Source: AP-15 sp963703745 (GTDB lineage: Bacteria > Pseudomonadota > Alphaproteobacteria > ATCC43930 > CGMCC-115725). From it: 64,000 bases of DNA. Of this stretch, positions 54,827 to 62,861 are shown piece by piece. The translations under genes and the position numbers were made by a program. The notes beneath the pieces are model-generated. The model worked only from the letters and a program-made list of their open reading frames with translations, made no database searches and had not been told where the DNA came from. The stretch is from assembly GCA_963703745.1 (NCBI GenBank), contig CAVPFL010000007.1:124001-188000 (forward strand), read 5' to 3'. How positions within the stretch are numbered: position 1 is the stretch's first letter; every line of letters begins with the position of its first letter.

Positions 54827-55336
54827 ACGACCGTTTCGCAATGAGACGGCTTTCAAACGCTGCGCGGCGCCTAACCGCACCGCTGGCGTGCCTCCGGACC
54901 GAGGTCGCCCGATGGGTCCCGGATGCTCTTGTCGACCCCCAGCGGCGCATCGGCGCGGCTTTGCAGGCCGCTTTGCGCATCTACTGATAGGGCTTCTGAC
55001 GTCACGTCCCCGGACGCGGGCATCCAAAGCAGCGGACACGGCCATGTGTTGGTCAGGTGAGTTATTACGGCGCAGAGAAGGTCACTCCAAACTACAGCCT
55101 GATGGAACCTGTTCGTAAGTCAAAGCGCCTTCCACGTCGTCTCCGCCTTAATGTAGATTAAGGCTCTTAGCATACCAGTCGATGACACTCGACTTGACTA
55201 TGTCTTCCAATTTTTTACTATTTTTAACGCCGTCTCCATGTCGGCGGGGGAAAAAAGCCTTTTCGCCTCCCGAAATTAGCAAACGCAAGGAAATGCCGAT
55301 AGGGTCAGTCGCGGCTCGATGGCTCCTAGCGGATGG
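54827..55336. other. intergenic stretch
   Basis: About 510 bases. The left third may hold unreadable remains of the toxin gene. Contains a perfect hairpin at 55145-55164. AT-rich tracts at 55200-55260. Confidence 0.4.
55145..55164. promoter_or_regulatory. inverted repeat GCCTTAA-N6-TTAAGGC
   Basis: Perfect 7-base arms. It lies past the 3' end of the minus-strand mutarotase gene; hairpin or operator. No T-run. Confidence 0.3.
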
Positions 55337-56269
55337 TTAGCGGGCGATGCCAATAAAAATCCGGAATGCCGTCCGGAAATTTTGGCCCGGTTGCACGAGG
55401 CGCAATCCGCGACCGCTCGTCAGCGCTCCGGCGGGGGCGGTCATCGGCTCGAGCGCGATGTAGTCCTGATCTTTCGGCGCGAAGACCTGGGCATAGCGGT
55501 AGCCCGCGAGCAGCTCCACAGAGACGCGGCGCCCGGCTCCTTTAACGGTGAACGAGATCTCCTCCTGTGGCAGGGCAAAACCGTCATCGAAGTCGCGTTC
55601 ATCAAGGCCGGAGTCGAGCCCGCCAAAAGGCTCCTCCTCGCCTGTCGGGATTCCTTGCCGGTCAAGTACGAGCTTCCGCATTGGCGGCAAGGTGAGCCGC
55701 CACTGGGCGCGTGGAAGTCCCGGCAGTCCCAGGTAAGGATGAAAGCCGAAACTCACTGGCACCGGGTCGTCTATACCGGCGTTCAGCGTCGTCTCGAAGG
55801 TGAGGCCGTCGGGGTGCAAGGTCGCCGCAAGTTGCATTTGGTGGCGATACGGAAAGACTGCGAGCAGCTCGCCCCGCGTCCAGTCGAGCCGAGCCACCAG
55901 GCTATCTTGCGTGCTTTCGGTCACCTCCCAGGTCAGGCGGGACCACGGCACACCATGGATAGGAAGCCCGTGCTCATCGAAGTGGAGGAGCGGCGACGAC
56001 GGATCCAACTCCACCTGCCGCCCCGCCGCGCTATAGCGCAATTTCGCGAGACGGTTCGCCCATGGGTGGAGCAGCGGGATCCCGGCGGTGCTTCCCCTTG
56101 CGGCGCTGGTCTCGAGGTCTTCCACGCGTCGCAGGATCTCTTCCCCCCGGTGACGAAGCGACGCGCAGAGCATCCCGGAACCGGGCAGAAAAATAGCCTC
56201 GAGATCGCCGGCGATCAGGGTGCGAGCCGACGGGTCGTCTAGGATGCTTGGGGGTCGGGGGGTGGACAT
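55337..56269 (-). CDS. aldose 1-epimerase (mutarotase) family protein
   Basis: 310 residues. The galactose-mutarotase fold is shown by GIPLLHPWANRLAKLRYSAA (N-R substrate loop), HGLPIHGVPWSRLTWEVTES (catalytic-type His), VSFGFHPYLGLPG (second His) and YAQVFAPKDQDYIALEPMTA with the Glu base in ALEPMTAP. It converts alpha and beta sugar anomers. GAGAAAT before the ATG. Last gene of the sugar-phosphate operon; distinguishing GalM from glucose-6-phosphate epimerase is not possible here. Confidence 0.85.
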   Translation of the reverse strand: MSTPRPPSILDDPSARTLIAGDLEAIFLPGSGMLCASLRHRGEEILRRVEDLETSAARGSTAGIPLLHPWANRLAKLRYSAAGRQVELDPSSPLLHFDEHGLPIHGVPWSRLTWEVTESTQDSLVARLDWTRGELLAVFPYRHQMQLAATLHPDGLTFETTLNAGIDDPVPVSFGFHPYLGLPGLPRAQWRLTLPPMRKLVLDRQGIPTGEEEPFGGLDSGLDERDFDDGFALPQEEISFTVKGAGRRVSVELLAGYRYAQVFAPKDQDYIALEPMTAPAGALTSGRGLRLVQPGQNFRTAFRIFIGIAR

Positions 56270-56381
56270 ATTTCTCAGCGCGCCCGGACTTGGGCTGCTT
56301 GCGCTGCATCGATCGACAGTGTGCCGAATCGTGTTGATCGACGATCCAATGTATGACCGCTGATAGCTCTCACAGATCCAG

Positions 56382-56849
56382 TCATTGCCCGCCTTGTACC
56401 GCTTCCAGCGACGTCACCTTGCTCAGCCGCCGCAAGTGTCGTTCGGCCTGACTGAACTCGGCGGCCAAGAAGGTCTGGACGAGGTCCAAAGCCACAGCCG
56501 GTCCCACTGTCCGGCCACCCATGCAGATAACGTTCATGTGATCATCTTCGACCCCCTGTCGGGCCGAGAAGTGATCGTGGATCAACGCCGCGCGAACGCC
56601 AGGAACCTTGTTGGCACGCACGGATGCACCCACACCGCTACCGCAGATCGCCACGCCGCGCTCGACCTGCCCCGCCGCCACCGCCCGGCCGAGCGGGATG
56701 ACATAGTCCGGATAGTCGTCGTCCGGGCTCAGGCTTTTGGCGCCGAAATCGACAACCTCATGGCCGGCCGCACGGAGCTGGGCGACCAGTTCCTCCTTCA
56801 AGCCGAAGCCGCCGTGATCTGTAGCGACGCCGATCCGCATATTTGTCAT
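56382..56849 (-). CDS. rpiB: ribose 5-phosphate isomerase B
   Basis: 155 residues. MRIGVATDHGGFGLKEELVA (Asp of the phosphate loop), FGAKSLSPDDDYPDYVIPLG, GVAICGSGVGASVRANKVPG (catalytic Cys), AALIHDHFSARQGVEDDHMN, VICMGGRTVG. Interconverts ribose 5-phosphate and ribulose 5-phosphate in the cytosol. Nine bases separate it from the pgl end at 56858, so the two are co-transcribed. ATG 56849 (an internal ATG at 56840 is possible). Confidence 0.93.
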   Translation of the reverse strand: MTNMRIGVATDHGGFGLKEELVAQLRAAGHEVVDFGAKSLSPDDDYPDYVIPLGRAVAAGQVERGVAICGSGVGASVRANKVPGVRAALIHDHFSARQGVEDDHMNVICMGGRTVGPAVALDLVQTFLAAEFSQAERHLRRLSKVTSLEAVQGGQ

Positions 56850-56857
56850 TCCCGGGG

Positions 56858-57558
56858 TTAATTTGCTTCGAGCTGTCCTACTGCCGCTCGGTCGGCAATC
56901 ACGCAGGCGTTGTTCCGAACTATCCGCCCGGCTGGAATGGAACTGTCGCCGTCGCGCAGGCGCATGAGCATCCTAACCTTGTCGTTTCCTGTGACCAACC
57001 AAAGGATGCGGCGGGCGCGATTGATCATCGGATAAGTCAAAGTCATTCGCCGCCTCCCCTGATAGACCCCGGTCAGCGCAATATCGGCGTCAGTGACGTC
57101 GAGCACCGGATCTCCGGGCACCAAGGAGGCCGTATGGCCGTCCGGCCCAAGCCCCAGATGGACGAGATCGAATACCGGCGGCGAGCCGGCGATCCCTCGG
57201 AGCGTCTGGGCATATAGCCACGCCGCAGCTTCCAGGTCGGACGCTTCCACCGGCATGGCGTAGATTTGCTCGGCACGCAGCGGAGCGTGCTCGAGCAGGC
57301 TCTCGCGCAGATGGGTGAGGTTTCGGTCCGGATGCCCCGCCGGCGCCACGCGCTCGTCCACCTGCGCCACATGGACCCCGTTCCAAGGGATATCTTCGCC
57401 TGCCAGGTCACGCAGCATCAGCCACGGGGTATGGCCGCCGCTCACGGCCAGCATGAAATGGCCGCGCGCGCGGCGACTGCCGCCCGGGCTTCTGCGGCGA
57501 TAATCGCGGCACCCTCTCGGGCGACAGCTTCGGCACTCGCAAGGATTTTGATTTCCAT
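56858..57558 (-). pseudogene. pgl: 6-phosphogluconolactonase, frameshift in a GC run
   Basis: ATG at 57558 with GGAGG upstream: MEIKILASAEAVAREGAAII, AAEARAAVAAR. In the GCGCGCGC run at about 57460 the frame slips and resumes GHFMLAVSGGHTPWLMLRDL, VHVAQVDERVAPAGHPDRNL, FDLVHLGLGPDGHTASLVPG (the conserved lactonase block), RRRMTLTYPMINRARRILWL. A downstream ATG at 57454 would give a 198-residue product without the first strand and helix. Hydrolyses 6-phosphogluconolactone in the oxidative pentose phosphate pathway. Two bases too many, or one too few, in the run. Confidence 0.85.
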
Positions 57559-57599
57559 AGCAGCCTCCAGCCTGCCATCGCCGGGTTATGCCAGCCGCG

Positions 57600-59243
57600 T
57601 CACGAGAGCTCTTTGAGTTTGCGGTAGTGGCGGATCAGCGCATTCGTCGATCTGTCGTGGCCAAGCCGAGGCTCTGCTTTCCCGTCGAGTTCGGGGATGA
57701 TGCGCGAGGCAAGCACCTTACCGAGTTCGACGCCCCATTGGTCGAACGAGTCGATGTGCCAGATGGCACCCTGGGTAAAGACACTGTGCTCGTAGAGAGC
57801 GACGAGCTTGCCGAGGGTTGCCGGAGTCAGCCGTTGCAAGAGGATCGTGTTGGACGGCCGATTACCCTCAAACGTACGGTGCGGGACGAGCCAGTCGGGC
57901 GAGCCCTCGGCGCGGACTTCCTCCGGGGTCTTACCGAAAGCGAGCGCTTCGCCCTGCGCGAAGACGTTGGCGAGCAGCATGTCATGCTGCTGGCCCAAAG
58001 GGTTGAGCGATTGGCCGAAGGCGATGAAGTCGCAGGGGATCAAACGCGTCCCCTGGTGGATCAGTTGGTAGAACGAGTGCTGACCGTTGGTTCCGGGCTC
58101 ACCCCAATAAATCGGGCCGGTGTCACAGCTGACGCGGCCGCCGTCGAGCGTCACATGCTTGCCGTTGCTCTCCATCGTCAATTGCTGGAGATAGGCGGGA
58201 AACCGCTTCAGGTACTGCTCGTAGGGAAAGACGCCGACGGTCTCGGCGCCAAAGAAGTCATTGTACCAGACGGCCAAGAGGCCCATCAGCACCGGCAGAT
58301 TGCGCTCGAACGGGGCAGTGCGGAAATGCTCGTCGATTTCGTGGAAGCCATCGAGCATCGCGCGGAAGTTATCCGGGCCAATGGCGATCATCGTCGAAAG
58401 GCCGATCGCCGAATCCATCGAATAGCGCCCGCCGATCCAATCCCAGAAGGGGAACATGTCGGCGGTGTCGATGCCGAACTTGGCCACCTCGGCCGTGTTC
58501 GTCGAGGCAGCGACAAAGTGTCGGGCGATCGACTTTTCGTCGCCGCCCAGACCAGCTAGCGCCCATGCGCGCGCCGCGTGCGCGTTGGTCATCGTCTCCA
58601 AGGTCGTGAAGGTCTTCGACGAGACGATGAAAAGGGTCTCGGCTGCGTCGACGTCGCGCACCGCTTCGGCGAGATCGGTGCCGTCGACGTTGGAAACAAA
58701 GCGGAACGTCATGGCGCGGTCGCTGTAGTGCTTGAGCGCCTCGTAGGCCATCACCGGACCCAGGTCGGAGCCGCCGATGCCGATGTTGACGACATTGCGG
58801 ATGCGTTTGCCGGTATAGCCCTTCCACTCCCCGCCGCGAACCCGATCGGCAAAATCGGCCATCCTGTCGAGGACGGCGTGGACCCCGGGCACAACATTCT
58901 CGCCGTCAACCAGGATCGAGGCTCCTCGCGGCGCGCGCAGGGCCACGTGCAAGACGGCCCGCTGTTCCGAGACGTTGATCTTCTCGCCGCGAAACATGGC
59001 GTCGATCCGCGCGCGCAGACCGACCGCTTCCGCCAGATCTAGCAGGAGCCTCAGGGTCTCTGCGGTGATCCGGTTTTTCGAATAATCGAGGTAGATCCCG
59101 GCGGCCTCAGCGGTCATCCGTTCGCCGCGCTTCGGATCATCCGCGAACAACTTTCGCAGGTGGAGATCGCGGATCCTCGGATAATGGGCTTTGAGAGCCT
59201 TCCAGGCCGGACGCTCGCTCATTGGCTCGGTGCCTGCTGTCAT
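57600..59243 (-). CDS. pgi: glucose-6-phosphate isomerase
   Basis: 547 residues, intact. Start at 59243 (MTAGTEPMSERPAWKALKAH) because AAGGAGC precedes it; the frame upstream is not protein-like. Contains NVVNIGIGGSDLGPVMAYEA, FIVSSKTFTTLETMTNAHAA (phosphate-binding SSKTFTT), FPFWDWIGGRYSMDSAIGLS, AYLQQLTMESNGKHVTLDGG (catalytic Glu in MESNGK), TGPIYWGEPGTNGQHSFYQL, and HTFEGNRPSN-like RTFEGNRPSNTILLQRLTPA. Interconverts glucose and fructose 6-phosphate. 37 bases from tal, 41 from pgl, all one strand. Confidence 0.97.
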   Translation of the reverse strand: MTAGTEPMSERPAWKALKAHYPRIRDLHLRKLFADDPKRGERMTAEAAGIYLDYSKNRITAETLRLLLDLAEAVGLRARIDAMFRGEKINVSEQRAVLHVALRAPRGASILVDGENVVPGVHAVLDRMADFADRVRGGEWKGYTGKRIRNVVNIGIGGSDLGPVMAYEALKHYSDRAMTFRFVSNVDGTDLAEAVRDVDAAETLFIVSSKTFTTLETMTNAHAARAWALAGLGGDEKSIARHFVAASTNTAEVAKFGIDTADMFPFWDWIGGRYSMDSAIGLSTMIAIGPDNFRAMLDGFHEIDEHFRTAPFERNLPVLMGLLAVWYNDFFGAETVGVFPYEQYLKRFPAYLQQLTMESNGKHVTLDGGRVSCDTGPIYWGEPGTNGQHSFYQLIHQGTRLIPCDFIAFGQSLNPLGQQHDMLLANVFAQGEALAFGKTPEEVRAEGSPDWLVPHRTFEGNRPSNTILLQRLTPATLGKLVALYEHSVFTQGAIWHIDSFDQWGVELGKVLASRIIPELDGKAEPRLGHDRSTNALIRHYRKLKELS

Positions 59244-59280
59244 GCTCTTGCTCCTTCCATAGGCGCTGGGCCGGCCGCGA

Positions 59281-60366
59281 CTAGGCGGCCTTTTCGAGGG
59301 CCGCGCTCTTTGACGCAATCACGGCCATCAATTCGTCCCATGATTTGACGAACGACGCAGCCCCGTCATCCTGGAGCCGAGTGGCCAGGGCGTCGACGTC
59401 GATACCGGCTTTGGCGAACTCGGCCAACACCTCCTCGCAGTCGCCGCCGTCCGCCGGCAGGATGTCGCCGAGCGCGCCGTGGTCGGCCAGGGCCTTTAAA
59501 GTCTGCTCGGGCATCGTGTTGATCGTGAACGGGGCGGCGAGGGCTTTGACGTAAAGGACATCGGACGCCTCGGGGTCCTTGGTTCCGGTACTGGCCCAGA
59601 GCAGCCGCTGCGGGCGAGCGCCGGCATTGAAGACGCGCTGCCAGCGTGGTGCGTCGAGGAGCGCGCGGTAGGCCTGGTAGGTCCGCTTGGCGATGGCGAT
59701 GCCGAGCCGTCCGCGCAGCGCGTGGGGTATCTTGTCCATGACCGCCGCGTCCCACCGGCTAATAAACACCGAGGCTACGGAATCGATATTGGGGTTGAGA
59801 CCGCCAGCGATGCGCCGTTCCATGCCACGAAGAAACGCCTCGGCCGTCGCGACGTAGTGCTCGCGCGAAAACAACAGCGTCACGTTTATGGGTACGCCGG
59901 CAAAGATCGCCTCTTCGATCGCCGGGAGACCTTCTTTTGTGCCCGGGATCTTGATGAAAAGGTTCGGCCGCCCGGCTCTTGCGTGCAGCTCCTTGGCGGC
60001 GGCGAGGGTGCTCGCGGTGTCGTGGGCCAAGAGTGGTGACACCTCCAGGGACACCCACCCGTCCACACCATTCGTCCGGTCATGGATCGGCCGAAAGAGG
60101 TCGGCGGCCCTGGTGAGATCGTCGAGGGCCAGGTCGAAAAACAGTCTCTCGTCCGACTTGCCCTCCCTGAGCTTCTCGCGGATCGAAGCATCGTAGGAGG
60201 TACTATTCTTGATCGCGTGGTCGAAGATCGTCGGGTTCGAGGTCAGCCCGGTCACCGACAGCTCGTCGATGTAGCGTTTGAGCGTGCCGCTGGTCAGGAG
60301 GTCGCGCGTGATATTGTCCAGCCAGATACTCTGGCCCAGATCGTGGAGCTGCTGCGTTGCCTTCAT
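59281..60366 (-). CDS. tal: transaldolase
   Basis: 361 residues from the ATG at 60366, which follows GAAGGTGACACA. ELSVTGLTSNPTIFDHAIKN (substrate loop), VDGWVSLEVSPLLAHDTAST, RPNLFIKIPGTKEGLPAIEE with the Schiff-base Lys139, INVTLLFSREHYVATAEAFL, RLLWASTGTKDPEASDVLYV: transaldolase of the TalB/Tal-PGI-N type. Transfers dihydroxyacetone units in the pentose phosphate pathway. The open frame continues upstream to 60543 through the end of malQ without a stop, an odd effect of the malQ frameshift. Intact itself. Confidence 0.95.
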   Translation of the reverse strand: MKATQQLHDLGQSIWLDNITRDLLTSGTLKRYIDELSVTGLTSNPTIFDHAIKNSTSYDASIREKLREGKSDERLFFDLALDDLTRAADLFRPIHDRTNGVDGWVSLEVSPLLAHDTASTLAAAKELHARAGRPNLFIKIPGTKEGLPAIEEAIFAGVPINVTLLFSREHYVATAEAFLRGMERRIAGGLNPNIDSVASVFISRWDAAVMDKIPHALRGRLGIAIAKRTYQAYRALLDAPRWQRVFNAGARPQRLLWASTGTKDPEASDVLYVKALAAPFTINTMPEQTLKALADHGALGDILPADGGDCEEVLAEFAKAGIDVDALATRLQDDGAASFVKSWDELMAVIASKSAALEKAA

Positions 60367-60370
60367 TGTG

Positions 60371-61935
60371 TCACCTTCGTCGTCGGTGGGATCCCGTCGG
60401 GAGTCGAAAAGCGCCCGGTCTGAGGTTTTTGTCAAGTCGTGCAACCATTGGATGATCACCGGCGTCAGCAAGCCTTCCGTGCAGCGCCAGCGCCAGTTGC
60501 CCTCCGCCCGGCCTGGCACGTTCATCCGAGCCTCCGCGCCCAAGGTTGAGAACGTCCTGCAGTGGAGCGACCGCGAGCGCGGCCGCCGAAGACCACGCCA
60601 GCTGCATCAATGCCGGTGCCGCATCGAAACTCCGGCCCTTGGGTCGCCTCAGATGGCCCCAGAGAGCTCGCTGCTGAGCAGCGGGCAATTCTTCGTACCA
60701 CTCGCGTGTCGGGGGATTGCCGTGAGTACCGGTATAGACCACCGTATTGAGAATGTAATTGTCAGGCAGGTGGGGGTTATCCGAATGCCCGTCGAAGGCG
60801 AACTGGAGCACCCGCATCCCGGGCAGGTGAAAGCGGTCGCGGAGCGCGCAGACGTCTTGTGTGATCCGTCCCAAATCCTCGGCGATGAACGGCAGATCGC
60901 CCAGCTCTCTCTGCACCGCGCTGAAGAACTCGGCGCCTGGGCCCGTTACCCATTGGCCAGTTTGGGCCGTCGCTGCTCCGAATGGTACGTGCCGCGCGGC
61001 TGCAAAGCCACGGAAATGATGCAGGTGAATCATGTCCACGTGAGCCAGCAGCGAACAGAAGCGGTCTATGCAGCACCGGTAGCCGGTCTCACGGACAATG
61101 TCCCAGTCATAGACGGGATTGCCCCAGAGCTGCCCCTGGACGCTGAAATAGTCGGGAGGGACCCCGGCGACAAAGCGCGGCCTGTGCTGCCGTTGAGCAG
61201 GAACAGCTCGGGGTTGGCCCGTACGTCGCTGGAATCGGGAGAAACGAAAAGGGTAGGTCACCGATCAGGCGCACACCTTGGGCACGGGCATGCTCCTTCA
61301 GCCGCCTTGCCTGGCGGAACAACAGAAATTGCCCAAGACAGACCTGCTCGATCTGGCCCGCCAAGTCCTGCCGCGTCTGCGCTAACGCTGCCGGAACGCG
61401 TCGGACCAGCTCTGCCGGCCACCCGAGGTAATAGGCGCCGTTGTATCTGGCCTTCAGTGCCCGGAACAGGGCAGGCCAGTGCGCCTCTTCGTGGCAGAAT
61501 TGATCAAAAAAGGGTCGCAGGTCCGTTCGCGCGCCGGCGCTGAAGTTAATCCAGGCCGTTTCGAGGAGGTGGCGCTTGAATGCGATAACGGCGTTGTAGT
61601 CGATAGCTGATGCCGAGAAAGAGCTGCCCTGGCAGTCGCTTGCTCGCAGCAATCCGTCCTCGATCAGGCCGTCCGGACTGATCAGAAGCTCGTTGCCGGC
61701 GAAGGACGACAGCGACTGATAAGGAGAGTTGCCGTACCCCGTGGGACCCAACGGCAGCGCCTGCCACCAGCTTTGCCTCGCCTCGCGGAGGCGGTCGACC
61801 CATGCCAGCGCCGCCGGCCCCAACATCCCCGATGCCGTAGGGCCAGGGCAATGAGGCGACGTGCAGCAGTATGCCGGAAGCGCGGTATTTCGCCGGAAAC
61901 GGAGGAAACATCACCCGTCGATTGTCGTCATTCAT
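60371..61935 (-). pseudogene. malQ: 4-alpha-glucanotransferase, at least three frameshifts
   Basis: Pieces in order: MFPPFPAKYRASGILLHVAS, LPWPYGIGDVG; after an extra G at about 61820 PAALAWVDRLREARQSWWQA, LPLGPTGYGNSPYQSLSSFA; a shift near 61245 inside RLIGDLPFS; then FVAGVPPDYFSVQGQLWGNP, IDRFCSLLAHVDMIHLHHFR, FIAEDLGRITQDVCALRDRF; after an extra G near 60544 EARMNVPGRAEGNWRWRCTE, GLLTPVIIQWLHDL. All GH77 landmarks are present (the aspartate of HxDxxRxDHFR appears altered to HVDMIHLHHFR). Moves maltodextrin segments and frees glucose. Two of the shifts are single G insertions in G-runs. Confidence 0.85.
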
Positions 61936-61989
61936 GCCGCTTGCCCGCCCGCTCGGCCAAGTCTCACGCTCCGCAATAGCTCGGAAGAA

Positions 61990-62200
61990 TTGCGGAATGA
62001 GCCTGAAGGTGTGGTCGGCCTCCTTGCACTTGCCGCGCTCCTGCCGTTGCGGCAGCTCGGCCTCCCCGATCGCGGCAAGTCCTCGAATGGCATCCTGCTC
62101 GGAAGGTGGGTGAAGATGTTCAGTCGCGCCCGCCTTTTGTTGTCGGAGTGGGCGACATTCCACGGCGCCCACGAGGTGTCGGTAGCTAGAAACGGCAATC
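61990..62200 (-). pseudogene. ppk2: polyphosphate kinase 2 C-terminal remnant
   Basis: Reads ATDTSWAPWNVAHSDNKRRA, RLNIFTHL, then in another frame EAELPQRQERGKCKEADHTF, RLIPQFF. PPK2 proteins end WAPWxVVxxDDKRRARLNxIxHLL...LPxRxxxxxYxxAD. One frameshift in between. The kinase core with the Walker A motif is not in the window. Confidence 0.6.
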
Positions 62201-62861
62201 TCGCTCCCCAAGGCCGCGTTCATAGAGATGCTATCGCGAAATTGCCGACTTGGCTTTTATCTGGATCAAACCCGTGCCGCTCGCATCCTCAGACTTCGCG
62301 GCGCTACCGGTCGTCTAGTGACGCCGTCCGGTTCGTCTCCCGGCGGCAGCCCGTTGTGCGCGCTGTCCGTTCAGCATCGATGCCGTTGCGCTTACAAGGT
62401 GCGCGGAAAGCGGGTTTCGTCAGCTCTGCCAATTCCGGATTGGGACGATAGCGATGACTGAAGGATCCATATGCGCCGGGCCGCCGCCCTCGCTTGACCG
62501 AACCGCGTCTGAAGCCGAGGGCGCCTTTACGCAGCGGACCCGGCGGCTCAATCCGCGCGATCATCAAGGCACTGGATCGACATCGCGGCCCGGGTCTTTG
62601 GGCCGCCTGCTGAAGATTCCGGTAAGACGCCGCGATGACGTAGCCGCGGGCACGGCCCGGTTTTTGGCTGCGTGAGGGTTTGATCGCGGAGCCACCTAGA
62701 GCGATCCGCCTCTTCGAGTGTCAGCCGGAAAATCGCGCCTACCAGTCCTGATGCCGCCCTCGAGATCGGCGCGAGGACGCCAGCACTAGCAAACCGACAA
62801 TTCGGGCCCTTCGTTCGGCGGGTCAATTCAGGGGATCGGCTTTGCCGTTTTGCCAAAAGCG
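62201..62861. other. stretch without a recognisable gene
   Basis: About 660 bases between the ppk2 remnant and the TolC-like gene. Several open frames in G/C-rich sequence, none convincing; a minus-strand frame at 62304-62567 contains RYRPNPELAELTKPAFRAPC but has no recognisable family. Confidence 0.4.

Noticed and set aside
57588..58559. Plus-strand frame of 323 residues
   Set aside because: A shadow of pgi.
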